NCBI RefSeq assembly: GCF_002095395.1
Contig: NZ_MJEI01000094.1
Location: forward strand, 62,001 to 126,000
Length of the DNA stretch: 64,000 nt
Direction of reading: 5' to 3'
DNA from: Williamsia sp. 1135
GTDB taxonomy: Bacteria; Actinomycetota; Actinomycetes; Mycobacteriales; Mycobacteriaceae
The translations under genes and the position numbers were made by a program. The notes under the pieces are model-generated. The model was not told where the DNA came from and did no database searches. It saw nothing but the letters and a program-made list of their open reading frames with translations. Position 1 is the first letter of the stretch. The number at the start of each line of letters is the position of its first letter. This document shows positions 18,300-27,409 of the stretch, in pieces.

Positions 18300-19075
18300 C
18301 CACTGATCCCAGGCGAGCTTCGCGGACATCACGACGACGACCACGAGCAACGCGACCCGGATCACGCCGGTGCCACGGTTCAGCACAGTCCGCGAACCGA
18401 GCAGCGAACCACCGGTGTTGGCGACCGCGAGCATGAAACCAAGTGCCCACCAGACATTTCCGCCGATCGAGAACACGACGAGCGCACCCAGGTTCGTGGC
18501 GGTGTTGGCGATCTTCGCCAGCGCGGCACTCTCGATGAAGTTCCGCGACAGCAGCGCCGTCAGCGCGATGATCAGGAACATACCGGTGCCGGGTCCGAAA
18601 ATGCCGTCGTAGTAACCGATCACGGCGAAGGCAACACAACCGGCGACGGTCTGTTTGGCCGTGAGAGGCGGACTCTCACCGGTGTTGCTCCCGAACGACG
18701 GGCGAACTGCGACGAAGATGCCCACCGCGAGCATCAGCACGATCACGACCGGTCGGATGATCTCGGTCGACACCGCTTTCGCCGACAGCGCCCCGGCCGC
18801 CGAACACACGAACGCGATCGGCACCGAGATCAGTGCCAGGCGGCGCGGGATGGCGGTGACCCGCGAGTAGGCGATGGCCGCGGCGCCTGTCCCCAGATCG
18901 CCGCCAGTTTGTTGGTCCCCAGCGCACTCGCGGGCGGCGCTCCGGGAAAGGCGATCAGCAACGCGGGAATGAGCACCAGCCCACCGCCGCCGATCACCGC
19001 GTCGATCCACCCGGCGACGCCCGCGGCGGCGAGCAACAAAACCAGGACATCCCAGTCAGGGATCATCGGCCACAT
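18294..19075 (-). pseudogene. TauE/SafE-family permease, broken by one frameshift
   Basis: Two overlapping reading frames together make one TauE/SafE (sulfite/anion exporter) permease. The N-terminal frame gives the hallmark GWIDAVIGGGGLVLIPALL and ALGTNKLAAIWG, then loses sense. The other frame resumes with TGAAAIAYSRVTAIPRR and runs through the second half, including GYYDGIFGPGTGMF, to a stop at 18294. One base is missing in a short C run at 18891-18894 (G run on the coding strand); adding it restores a continuous protein of about 260 residues with eight or so helices. It is either a recent pseudogene or a homopolymer sequencing error. Start is ATG 19075 or 19066. Confidence 0.8.
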
Positions 19076-19168
19076 CCGTCACAACGCACTCGGTCACGGT
19101 AACCACCTGATGTGAGGAACCCCTCCCGCCCAGCGAAAACTCAGGGTTATACGGCATGCTGTACCGCG

Positions 19169-20434
19169 ATGACTGCCTCGACCTCCGCCCGCACCTGTGA
19201 CGCAGGATCTGTCGCACGAACCCCCCGAAAATCTGATAAGCGAACTTATCTTCACCACGTGGATCTGATCCGTGCGACCACGTTTTCGCTGGTCATCTTC
19301 GTGCACTGCCTGACTGCGACGACGGATGAGTGGGACAGCGTCCCCGTCAATTCGACGACTCTGCTGCTCCATTTCACCCGCAACACCTTTTTTGCGCTGA
19401 CTGGTTTTGTGCTCATGCACCAGAACTTCGACAAGGTCGATTTCCGGTCGACGGACTTCTGGCGCCGCCGCATGAAGCTGGTGATCTTCCCGTACCTGAT
19501 CTGGTCGTTCGTCTACTGGGCTGTCGAGGACATGTGGGCCCACGGACGAACGAACGACATCCCGGGAAGCCTCGACGAGTTCTGGGACCTGCTCAAGTGG
19601 GGCCTGTCGGGCTTCCACATGTACTTCCTGTTCGTGATGCTCCAGGTCTATCTCCTGTTCCCGGTGGTGCTGTGGGTGGTCCGCAAGACGCGTAACCACC
19701 ACGTCGCGCTGCTCGCGGCCAGTCTGGGCGTCCAGATCGCCGTCACGTCGGTCATCACGTACTGGCAGCCCCCGGCGAGCATCGCGGGCATCTGGTGGCA
19801 CTACTACGCAACCTTCGTGCCGTATCAGTTCCTGATCTTCCTCGGCGCGGTCGTCGCGGTGCATCGAGAGGCCATCCGGCTCTGGTTGCGCGGCAAAGGC
19901 TGGTGGCTGTTCGCCGCACTGGTCGTCACCGGCACATTCGCGCAGGTCACGTATCTCATGCGGGTCGCCGGCGGTGAGCGCGCCATCTACGCGAGCGCAG
20001 CGTTCCAGCCGACCCTGATCCCGTTCATCCTCGTCGCGATCGGGTGCCTCTACGCGATCGGCCAGCACTGGGCCGACCGCTACCGGGAGAGCACCCCGCG
20101 CTTCGACCGCGTGGTCAAGTACGCATCGAACCGGTCCTTCAGCGTCTTCCTGTGCCACGCCATCTTCATCTTCTTCATCCTGTACCCACAGAAGAACGGT
20201 GAGCCCTGGATCAACACCCTGGGGGCACCGTGGGCGACGATCCTGATGTACGTCGGCACGATCGCCTGCTCGCTGCTCCTCGTCGAGCTCCTTCGCCGCC
20301 TCCCGGGCTCGTCGTACCTGACCGGCCGCCCCCGGCTACCGCTGATGAAGAAGCGCGAGCGTCCCGCAGCTGCCGAGACCCAGGACGACGACTTCGTCTC
20401 CGAGATCGAAGAGCGCAGCTCAGTTCGTCAGTGA
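19169..20434 (+). CDS. Acyltransferase-3 family membrane protein
   Basis: About 421 residues, with around ten membrane helices and an acyltransferase-3 start: HHVDLIRATTFSLVIFVHCL, where the Arg and the His lie in the expected places. There is no SGNH extension, unlike the larger acyltransferase at 12961. The C-terminal 40 residues are charged and cytoplasmic. Such proteins transfer acyl groups to envelope sugars or lipids. The start is uncertain: ATG 19169 is taken here, but GTG 19112 would add 19 residues; neither has a strong ribosome site. The end overlaps the convergent YdcF-like gene by 15 bases. Confidence 0.8.
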   Translation: MTASTSARTCDAGSVARTPRKSDKRTYLHHVDLIRATTFSLVIFVHCLTATTDEWDSVPVNSTTLLLHFTRNTFFALTGFVLMHQNFDKVDFRSTDFWRRRMKLVIFPYLIWSFVYWAVEDMWAHGRTNDIPGSLDEFWDLLKWGLSGFHMYFLFVMLQVYLLFPVVLWVVRKTRNHHVALLAASLGVQIAVTSVITYWQPPASIAGIWWHYYATFVPYQFLIFLGAVVAVHREAIRLWLRGKGWWLFAALVVTGTFAQVTYLMRVAGGERAIYASAAFQPTLIPFILVAIGCLYAIGQHWADRYRESTPRFDRVVKYASNRSFSVFLCHAIFIFFILYPQKNGEPWINTLGAPWATILMYVGTIACSLLLVELLRRLPGSSYLTGRPRLPLMKKRERPAAAETQDDDFVSEIEERSSVRQ

Positions 20435-21025
20435 GGTGAGCAGCGCGCGAGGTCCGGCCAGCACGGTCTCGCGAATGTGGTTGCGGGCGACCGTCCACGA
20501 CGCGCACTCGCACTCGGCGTAGACGCCCTGCGCATCGATCCCGATGTCCCGGCACAATCCGATCGCCCGACCGAGATGGAAGTCCTGCGTGACGATCAGC
20601 ACCGCCTCGACGTCGTAGACATCGCGGGCGCGCCGACAACTCTCTGCGGTGTCGAAGCCCTCGGGGTCGTCGATGATGGCGCCCGCGGGAACGCCACGCC
20701 GCTCCAGATAATTGCGCATGACCTGCGGTTCGTCCCCTGCAGCCCGGTCTCCGTTGCCCGAGTTCAAGATCTGCTGGACCCGCCCGTCCCGATACAACTT
20801 GAGCGCCGAATCCAGCCTGCCGCGTACGTACGACCCGGGTTCACCACCGGAGACCTTGGAGCCGAGCACCAACGCCACCGGCGCCGAAGGGGCCTCGGAA
20901 ACGGCGAACTCGCGATCAAATGCCATGACGTAGATCCACGTTGCCGCGCTTGCGATCACGAACTGGACGGTCGCCATCGAGGCGCCGATCAGCAGTAGAA
21001 TTCTTGTGCGAGTTATGGCGGACAT
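20420..21025 (-). CDS. YdcF/SanA-like DUF218 membrane-associated protein
   Basis: A 201-residue protein with one N-terminal membrane segment (about 6-35) and a DUF218 Rossmann-like domain: VALVLGSKVSGGEPG, RLDSALKLYRDG, ILNSGNGD, DTAESCRRARDVY and a TQDFHLGRA loop with the conserved His and Arg. E. coli SanA and YdcF relatives act in envelope barrier function or bind nucleotides, with activity poorly defined. The start is ATG 21025; GTG 21028 is an alternative. It diverges from the Fe-S reductase gene. Confidence 0.83.
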   Translation of the reverse strand: MSAITRTRILLLIGASMATVQFVIASAATWIYVMAFDREFAVSEAPSAPVALVLGSKVSGGEPGSYVRGRLDSALKLYRDGRVQQILNSGNGDRAAGDEPQVMRNYLERRGVPAGAIIDDPEGFDTAESCRRARDVYDVEAVLIVTQDFHLGRAIGLCRDIGIDAQGVYAECECASWTVARNHIRETVLAGPRALLTSLTN

Positions 21026-21046
21026 CACAAAGGATCTTACCGATTA

Positions 21047-21065
21047 GTAACTTAGGCCAACCTGC
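21047..21065. promoter_or_regulatory. Weak IdeR/DtxR-type iron-box candidate
   Basis: A 19-base segment containing CTTAGGCCAACCT matches 13 of 19 positions of the actinobacterial IdeR consensus (TTAGG-TTAGGC-TAACC-TAA form). It lies in the 184-base gap between the divergent YdcF-like and Fe-S reductase genes. Proven boxes usually match better, so this is only a candidate. Confidence 0.22.
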
Positions 21066-21212
21066 GCAATAGTGCTGCGAAGACAAGCCTTAACGTACCT
21101 AGTGGAGAACACTGCGCGAGCCGTGTTCTGCCATCCCGGGTGAACGAACGGCCGCTGTGCGAAAGAGCCGTACCACTGGCCGTGAAGTTCCATAGAGAAA
21201 GGCCGTGACGCC

Positions 21213-24200
21213 GTGACGACCGCGACGATCACCATCGGCACCATTGCCGCCCTGGCCAGCCTGGTGTGCTGGGCCCTGTTCTTCGGTGGGGTGTGGAGAA
21301 TGATCCGCACCATCGCCCAGGGGCAGAAGGACACCACCAGGATTTTCCCGATCTGGCCCCGTTTCAAGCAGATGATGATCGAGTTCATCGCTCACACGCG
21401 CATGGCCAAGTTCCGAACGGTCGGCTGGGCGCACTGGCTGGTGATGGTCGGCTTCCTCCTCGGCGCGCTGCTGTGGTTCGAGGCCTACGGTCAGGTGTTC
21501 GATCCCGAGTTCCACTGGCCGCTGTTCGGCGACACGTTCGCCTGGCACCTGCTGGACGAGATCCTGGGGCTCGGCACCGTCATCGGTGTCCTGGTCCTGA
21601 TCGTGATCCGCCAGCTCAATCACCCCCGGGTACCCGAGCGGCTGTCGCGCTTCAGCGGCTCCAACTTCGGCGCTGCGTACTTCGTCGAGATCGTGGTGCT
21701 GCTCGAGGGCCTCGGCATGGTCTTCGTCAAGGCCGGCAAGATCGCCACCTACGGCCACGCCCATGCCGGGTCCGACTTCTTCACGATGCAGGTCGCCAAG
21801 CTCTTGCCTGCGAGCGCGATCATGGTCTCGATCTTCGCGCTGATCAAGCTGATGTCTGGCATGATCTGGCTCGCCGTAGTCGGCCGGAACATCAACTGGG
21901 GCGTTGCCTGGCACCGCTTCTCTGCCTTCTTCAACATCTACTTCAAGCGTGAGGCAGACGGCGGCGTCGCTCTCGGTGCGGCCAAGCCCATGATGTCGGC
22001 GGGCAAGGTCCTCGACATGGAGAGCGCCGACCCCGACGTCGACGCATTCGGCGCAGGCAAGATCGAGGACTTCTCGTGGAAGGGGTGGCTCGACTTCTCC
22101 ACCTGTACCGAGTGCGGCCGCTGCCAGAGCCAGTGCCCGGCATGGAACACCGGTAAGCCCCTCTCTCCCAAGCTGCTCATCATGTCGTTGCGGGACCACG
22201 GTCAGGCCAAGGCCCCGTACCTGCTCGCCGGCGGCAAGAAAGACCTGGGCGGTGACGAGGTGGGTCTCGTCGACGCCGATGGCAATGTCCTCCAGGACAA
22301 GCTCGACGCCATCCCCGAGTCCGCCCGCCTCGAGGCCGAGCGCAAGCTCGTCGGCGAGAGCGAAGGTGCCACCGGTGCCGTCATCGACACCGAGACGCTG
22401 TGGAGTTGCACCTCTTGTGGCGCCTGCGTGGAGCAGTGCCCCGTCGACATCGAGCATGTGGACCACATCATCGACATGCGCCGGTATCAGGTGCTGATCG
22501 AGTCGGACTTCCCGTCCGAGCTCGCCGGCCTGTTCAAGAACCTCGAGAACAAGGGCAACCCCTGGGGCCAGAACTCGAAGGACCGCACCAAGTGGATCGA
22601 CGAGATGGACATCGAGATCCCGGTCTTCGGCCAGGACGTCGAGAGCTTCGAAGGCTTCGAGTACCTGTTCTGGGTCGGCTGTGCCGGCGCCTACGAGGAC
22701 CGCGCGAAGAAGACCACCAAGGCCGTTGCCGAACTCCTCGACATCGCGGCCGTCGACTTCCTCGTTCTCGGCGAAGGTGAGACCTGTACCGGTGACTCGG
22801 CCCGCCGCGCGGGCAACGAGTTCCTGTTCCAGATGCTCGCGCAACAGAACATCGAGATGCTCGGCGAAGTGTTCGCGACGGCACCGCAGCAGAAGAAGAA
22901 GATCGTCGTCACCTGCGCCCATTGCTTCAATGCCCTGGGCAACGAGTACCCGCAGGTCGGCGGCAAGTACGAGGTCGTGCACCACACGCAGCTGCTGAAC
23001 CGGCTGATCCGCGACAAGCGACTGATCCCGGTCGCAGAGGTCAACGAGGACATCACCTACCACGACCCCTGCTTCCTGGGTCGGCACAACAAGGTCTACG
23101 ACGCGCCTCGTGAACTGATGGCGGCGTCGGGCGCAAAGCTCAAGGAGATGCCTCGCCACGGCGAGCGGTCCATGTGCTGCGGCGCCGGCGGTGCTCGCAT
23201 GTGGATGGAAGAGAGCATCGGCAAGCGCATCAACATCGACCGGGTCGACGAAGCGCTGAGCACCAATCCCAAAAAGGTCGCGACCGGTTGCCCGTTCTGC
23301 AAGGTGATGTTGAGTGACGGCGTAACCGCGCAGACCTCGGGCACCGAGCAGGAGGGCAAGGTCGAGGTCGTCGACGTCTCGCAGTTGATCCTCGAGGCCG
23401 TCAAGCGCGGCGCCCCGGAGATCAAGCGTGGCGGACGATTCCTCGGCGCAGCGTCGCTGGGCCTGTCGGCTCCGACGATCGAGCCCGAGGCGAAGCCGGC
23501 AGAGAAGAAGGAGCCCGAGCCCGCAAAGGCTTCAGCCCCAGCTGCCACCGACACCAAAGAAAAGCCTGCGGCCGACAAGCCGAAGGTCGGCGGCGGTCTC
23601 GGAATCGGCGGCGGTGCCAAAAAGCCCGGCGGCGGCGCCCCCAAACCGGGTGGCGCAGCGAAGAAGCCCGGCGGTGGAGCCCCGAGGCCGGGTGCTGCGA
23701 AGGCAGCCGAACCCGAAGCCCCCGCGGCCGAAGAGACGGCAGCGGCACCGGCCAAGGGACTGTCGATCGGCGGCGGCGCCAAACGTCCTGGAGCACCGAA
23801 ACCCGGTGGTGCGGCAAAGAAGCCGGGCGGCGCCAAGCCGGCCGCAGAAGCCACGCCCGCGGACACCGAGACGACGGAGGCCACCGCGACGGCGAGCGAC
23901 ACCGCAACCGAGGAAGCCGCCGACAAGCCGGCTGCCCCGGTGAAGGGTCTCGCCATCGGTGGCGGCGCGAAGCGTCCTGGCGCCCCGAAACCGGGCGGCG
24001 CGGCGAAGAAGCCCGGTGCGGCAGCCAAGAAGGCTGCACCCGAGGCAGATTCCGGACCGGCGACCGACGAGGCCCCGGCCACGGAAGAAGCCACGGTCAC
24101 CGAAGAGGCCCCGGCCACCGAGGAAGCACAGGTCGACGACAAGCCTGCGGTCCCGGTCAAGGGACTCGCCATCGGCGGCAAGGCGAAGCGTCCGGGAGCT

Positions 24201-24707
24201 CCCAAGCCCGGCGCGAAGGCAAAGGCGCCGGCCACCGAGACCAAGTCCGAGCCAGAACCTGAGTCAGAGCCTGAGCCGGAGACGGAGACGGAGACGGAGA
24301 CGGCCCAGGCCACCCCGGAACCGGCCGAGGCCGCACCGGAGGCGACTGCCGAGCCGGAGGCACCAGCGGAACCGGCGGTGCCGGTCAAGGGCCTGGCAAT
24401 GGGTGGCAGAGCAAAGCGCCCGGGCGCTCCCAAGGCAGCGGTGAAGGCGGAATCGAAGCCGGATCCTGAGCCTGAGGCGGAGGCGGAGGCGGAGGCGGAC
24501 GCAGAGCCCGAGCCAGAGGCGCCTGCAGAGCCGGAGGCCAAGCCCGAGGCCGAAGCCAAAGCCGAAGTAGCCTCCGAGTCTGCACCCGAGGAGCCGGCCA
24601 CCAATGGCTCAGGTCCGGCTGACGCCGCGACGCTCACGGAGACCGGCACCAGCAAGGCAAAGGGTTTCGGAATCGCGGCGGGCAAGAAGCGTCCCGGCAA
24701 CCGCTGA
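21213..24707 (+). CDS. Membrane Fe-S reductase, HdrD/GlpC-like (Rv0338c-type), with repeated basic tail
   Basis: A 1164-residue protein. About five membrane helices (residues 1-235) resemble a heme-b membrane anchor. Two 4Fe-4S motifs follow, CTECGRCQSQCP near 297 and CTSCGACVEQCP near 401. Two CCG-type domains of heterodisulfide-reductase D come next, with the VGCAGAYED, CAHC, DPCFLGRH, MCCGAGGARM and CPFCK motifs (up to about 720). The last 420 residues are a low-complexity tail with six copies of a KGLxIGGxAKRPG motif separated by Ala/Glu/Pro-rich linkers. M. tuberculosis Rv0338c, next to alaT, is the likely orthologue and is thought to move electrons at the membrane. GTG 21213 follows GAGAAAGG. 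The stop lies two bases from that of the convergent GGDEF gene. Confidence 0.88.
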   Translation: MTTATITIGTIAALASLVCWALFFGGVWRMIRTIAQGQKDTTRIFPIWPRFKQMMIEFIAHTRMAKFRTVGWAHWLVMVGFLLGALLWFEAYGQVFDPEFHWPLFGDTFAWHLLDEILGLGTVIGVLVLIVIRQLNHPRVPERLSRFSGSNFGAAYFVEIVVLLEGLGMVFVKAGKIATYGHAHAGSDFFTMQVAKLLPASAIMVSIFALIKLMSGMIWLAVVGRNINWGVAWHRFSAFFNIYFKREADGGVALGAAKPMMSAGKVLDMESADPDVDAFGAGKIEDFSWKGWLDFSTCTECGRCQSQCPAWNTGKPLSPKLLIMSLRDHGQAKAPYLLAGGKKDLGGDEVGLVDADGNVLQDKLDAIPESARLEAERKLVGESEGATGAVIDTETLWSCTSCGACVEQCPVDIEHVDHIIDMRRYQVLIESDFPSELAGLFKNLENKGNPWGQNSKDRTKWIDEMDIEIPVFGQDVESFEGFEYLFWVGCAGAYEDRAKKTTKAVAELLDIAAVDFLVLGEGETCTGDSARRAGNEFLFQMLAQQNIEMLGEVFATAPQQKKKIVVTCAHCFNALGNEYPQVGGKYEVVHHTQLLNRLIRDKRLIPVAEVNEDITYHDPCFLGRHNKVYDAPRELMAASGAKLKEMPRHGERSMCCGAGGARMWMEESIGKRINIDRVDEALSTNPKKVATGCPFCKVMLSDGVTAQTSGTEQEGKVEVVDVSQLILEAVKRGAPEIKRGGRFLGAASLGLSAPTIEPEAKPAEKKEPEPAKASAPAATDTKEKPAADKPKVGGGLGIGGGAKKPGGGAPKPGGAAKKPGGGAPRPGAAKAAEPEAPAAEETAAAPAKGLSIGGGAKRPGAPKPGGAAKKPGGAKPAAEATPADTETTEATATASDTATEEAADKPAAPVKGLAIGGGAKRPGAPKPGGAAKKPGAAAKKAAPEADSGPATDEAPATEEATVTEEAPATEEAQVDDKPAVPVKGLAIGGKAKRPGAPKPGAKAKAPATETKSEPEPESEPEPETETETETAQATPEPAEAAPEATAEPEAPAEPAVPVKGLAMGGRAKRPGAPKAAVKAESKPDPEPEAEAEAEADAEPEPEAPAEPEAKPEAEAKAEVASESAPEEPATNGSGPADAATLTETGTSKAKGFGIAAGKKRPGNR

Positions 24708-24709
24708 AA

Positions 24710-25834
24710 TCAGGCAGGATTTCCGGCCGCATCCACGTCCACCACCCGGACATGGTTGCGGCCGGCCTGTTTTGCCAGGTAAAGGGCTTCGTCCGCAGCG
24801 TTGATCGCGACGTCGAGGACCTTCCGCGCGTCCGTACGCGTGGTGTTGCCCCGTAGCAGGCAGGAAGCGACACCGACACTGATCGTGACCGGTTGCCCGT
24901 GCCATAAGCTCGAGGATCGCAACCGCATGCGCTCGGCGAGTGCCACGAGCGCATCGCGGTCGAGGTCGGTGGCGAATGCGAACTCGTCGCCGCCCACGCG
25001 CGCCAATACGGCATATTCTCCGGTCACGCCACGCAGGCTTTCGGCTATCCGCCGGAGGATCTGGTCGCCGACGTCGTGTCCGAACCGGTCGTTGAGCAGT
25101 TTGTAGTTGTCGATGTCGGCGACCACCACACCGAAGTTGCGGGTCGCGGGCACAACCATGGAACCGGCCCAGTACTCGAATCCACGGCGGTTGAACAGCC
25201 CGGTCAGAGAGTCCGTGTTCGCCAACTTCAACTGCGTGCGCAGGGCGTGCTGAAAGTCGTCCGTGTAGATGCTGAGCAGGAAAACGGTTCCGTTGATCGC
25301 CAGCAGCGACACCACCACCCGGTAGCAGGCTCCGCCGAGATCGTCCCCGATCAACCACATGTCGAGGCCGAGCGCGCAGACGACGACGCTGGTGAAGACC
25401 ATGTGGACGATGCGCACCCGGTGCGTCACGAAATGCGCCGCGTAACAACCGATGATCGCGAACAGGGCGGTGCCGTGCAGTGCCACCGACGGGTTGACGA
25501 ACGTGATCAGGATGACGGTGACGCCAATGTCTGCGTAGGCGAGAAAGGCCGTGTTGATGCCTGGGATCGAAGCCTGCTTCGACCACCACACCGGCCCCAG
25601 GTCGACGCGGGTCATGATCACGGCCATGGGGATGGTCGACAGGGCCGTCACGGACGCGATCACGATCCGGAGTGTCGACGCCTCGCCGTCGTCGGCATAC
25701 ATGGCCAGCACCGCGACGGCACCGAAGACCGGCACGAACGCCGCAATGCTGTAGCGAATGAGCCGTTCGCGAACTCGAATCTGATTGAGGACATGCCGCT
25801 GCTCGCGCTGCAGATCGTCAAAACCGTTGGGCAT
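24710..25834 (-). CDS. Diguanylate cyclase, membrane-anchored GGDEF protein
   Basis: A 374-residue protein. About six hydrophobic segments fill residues 20-200, followed by a GGDEF domain opening with DSLTGLFNRRGFE. The domain has an intact GGDEF active-site motif (RVGGDEFAFA) and a metal-binding Asp in VVADIDNYKLLND. It should make cyclic di-GMP from GTP. There is no RxxD inhibitory site at the usual position before GGDEF and no EAL domain. ATG 25834 has GAGG five bases upstream; TTG 25855 is an alternative. It sits between the Fe-S reductase and alaT, two genes that are neighbours in M. tuberculosis, so it looks inserted into that order. Confidence 0.9.
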   Translation of the reverse strand: MPNGFDDLQREQRHVLNQIRVRERLIRYSIAAFVPVFGAVAVLAMYADDGEASTLRIVIASVTALSTIPMAVIMTRVDLGPVWWSKQASIPGINTAFLAYADIGVTVILITFVNPSVALHGTALFAIIGCYAAHFVTHRVRIVHMVFTSVVVCALGLDMWLIGDDLGGACYRVVVSLLAINGTVFLLSIYTDDFQHALRTQLKLANTDSLTGLFNRRGFEYWAGSMVVPATRNFGVVVADIDNYKLLNDRFGHDVGDQILRRIAESLRGVTGEYAVLARVGGDEFAFATDLDRDALVALAERMRLRSSSLWHGQPVTISVGVASCLLRGNTTRTDARKVLDVAINAADEALYLAKQAGRNHVRVVDVDAAGNPA

Positions 25835-26027
25835 CGGACCTCGTGGCACTTCCAATAATTGCTGATGACAACTGGGACCCCGACCCGCTCATCCGCCGAT
25901 TTCTCATAGTGACCCAGGTTTGAAGTAAAGACAATTCCTGGCACGAAAACGGTCCGCGGGCCCCTATTTAGTACCAATAACGCCGTGGAGCAAAACCTGC
26001 TTGCCTAGTGCTGGCACCATAAGAGGC

Positions 26028-27281
26028 GTGAGCAGACCCCACGTTTCGCATGTGCACAGCGACCTCAAACCCCTCGAGCAATCGGCGAAGCTTCGCAACG
26101 TCGCCTACGAGATTCGCGGGCCGGTGACCGCCCAGGCCGCGCGACTCGAGGCCGAGGGCCACCGGATCCTCAAGCTGAACATCGGCAATCCCGCCCAGTT
26201 CGGCTTCGAGGCCCCGGACGTCATCATGCGCGACATGATCCACGCTCTGCCGTACTCACAGGGATACAGCGAATCGATGGGTGTCCTCCCGGCGCGCCGG
26301 GCCGTGGTCACCCGGTACGAACTGCTTCCCGACTTCCCTTACTTCGACGTCGATGACGTGATCCTCGGCAACGGCGTTTCCGAGCTCATCACCATGACGA
26401 TGCAGGCATTGCTCGACGACGGTGACGAGGTCCTGATCCCATCGCCGGACTACCCGCTGTGGACCGCGATGACAGCCCTGTCCGGAGGCAAGGCCATCCA
26501 CTACATGTGCGACGAGGCGAACGACTGGAATCCCGACATCGCCGACATCGAGTCCAAGATCACGCCTCGTACCAAGGCGTTGCTTGTGATCAACCCGAAC
26601 AACCCCACCGGCGCGGTCTATTCGCGCGAGATCCTCACGCAGATCGTCGAACTGGCACGCAAGCACTCCCTGCTGCTGCTCGCGGACGAGATCTACGACA
26701 AGATCCTCTACGACGACGCCAAGCACATCAACCTGGCCTCGCTCGCGCCGGACCTGCTGTGCCTCACCTTCAACGGCCTGTCGAAGGCGTACCGGGTGTG
26801 CGGATATCGGGCCGGCTGGGTCGCGATCACCGGACCTCAGGACCACGCCCGCGGTTTCGTCGACGGAATGAAGATGCTGGCCTCCACCCGGTTGTGCTCG
26901 AACGTGCCCGGACAGCATGCCATCCAGGTCGCGCTCGGCGGATATCAGAGCATCGACGCGCTGGTCCTGCCCGGCGGCAGATTGCTCGAGCAGCGCAACG
27001 TGACGTGGGAGAAGCTCAACGAGATTCCCGGGGTCAGCTGCGTGAAGCCGATGGGCGCGCTGTACGCCTTCCCGCGACTGGACCCCGAGGTCCACGAGAT
27101 ACACAACGACGAGAAGTTCGTGACCGATCTGCTCCTGCGCGAGAAGATCCTCGTCGTGCAGGGCACGGGCTTCAACTGGCCGAGCCCCGATCACTTCCGG
27201 GTCGTGACATTGCCGTGGGCCCGGGATCTGTCCGACGCTGTGGAACGGATGGGCAATTTCTTGTCCAGCTACAAGCAGTAG
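26028..27281 (+). CDS. alaT: Alanine aminotransferase-like PLP enzyme
   Basis: A 417-residue fold-type I aminotransferase. Visible features are NIGNPAQFGF near the start, the NPNNPTGAVY loop near residue 192, the Asp of LLADEIYDK, the PLP lysine in NGLSKAYRVCGYRAGW (about 255) and the C-terminal FRVVTLPWA with the substrate-carboxylate Arg. It closely matches the AlaT/AspC type of M. tuberculosis Rv0337c, which makes alanine from pyruvate and glutamate. GTG 26028 is chosen because AAGAGG and a CATAAG element lie immediately before it; a leaderless transcript is possible. A strong terminator follows. Confidence 0.88.
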   Translation: MSRPHVSHVHSDLKPLEQSAKLRNVAYEIRGPVTAQAARLEAEGHRILKLNIGNPAQFGFEAPDVIMRDMIHALPYSQGYSESMGVLPARRAVVTRYELLPDFPYFDVDDVILGNGVSELITMTMQALLDDGDEVLIPSPDYPLWTAMTALSGGKAIHYMCDEANDWNPDIADIESKITPRTKALLVINPNNPTGAVYSREILTQIVELARKHSLLLLADEIYDKILYDDAKHINLASLAPDLLCLTFNGLSKAYRVCGYRAGWVAITGPQDHARGFVDGMKMLASTRLCSNVPGQHAIQVALGGYQSIDALVLPGGRLLEQRNVTWEKLNEIPGVSCVKPMGALYAFPRLDPEVHEIHNDEKFVTDLLLREKILVVQGTGFNWPSPDHFRVVTLPWARDLSDAVERMGNFLSSYKQ

Positions 27282-27298
27282 TACCGGCGATTCACCAC

Positions 27299-27337
27299 CG
27301 AAAACCCACCTGCGAGGTTGCTCCGGGTGGGTTTTCG
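27299..27337 (+). terminator. Rho-independent-like terminator after alaT
   Basis: A perfect 12-bp stem (CGAAAACCCACC at 27299-27310 with GGTGGGTTTTCG at 27326-27337) and a 15-base loop lie 18 bases after the alaT stop. The descending arm carries four T residues within the stem, but no longer T tract follows. It separates alaT from the ephD promoter region. Confidence 0.8.
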
Positions 27338-27409
27338 CAGTTCAGCGCCCCTTTATTTAAGTGTGACGGCTGGTAACGTCTAGTCCACACGGAGCTCAAA
27401 GGGGAGTTG

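Noticed and set aside
18889-18896. Programmed frameshift in the permease gene
   Set aside because: The run is only four bases, no stimulatory hairpin or Shine-Dalgarno spacing is visible, and TauE/SafE proteins are not known for programmed frameshifting; mutation or sequencing error is simpler.
21099-23159. 686-codon frame opposite the Fe-S reductase
   Set aside because: The coding strand has the two 4Fe-4S motifs and HdrD domains; the antisense product has no recognisable domain and lacks a start signal.
23096-24700. 534-codon Gly/Ala/Ser-rich antisense frame
   Set aside because: It arises from the low-complexity tail of the Fe-S reductase and has no independent support.
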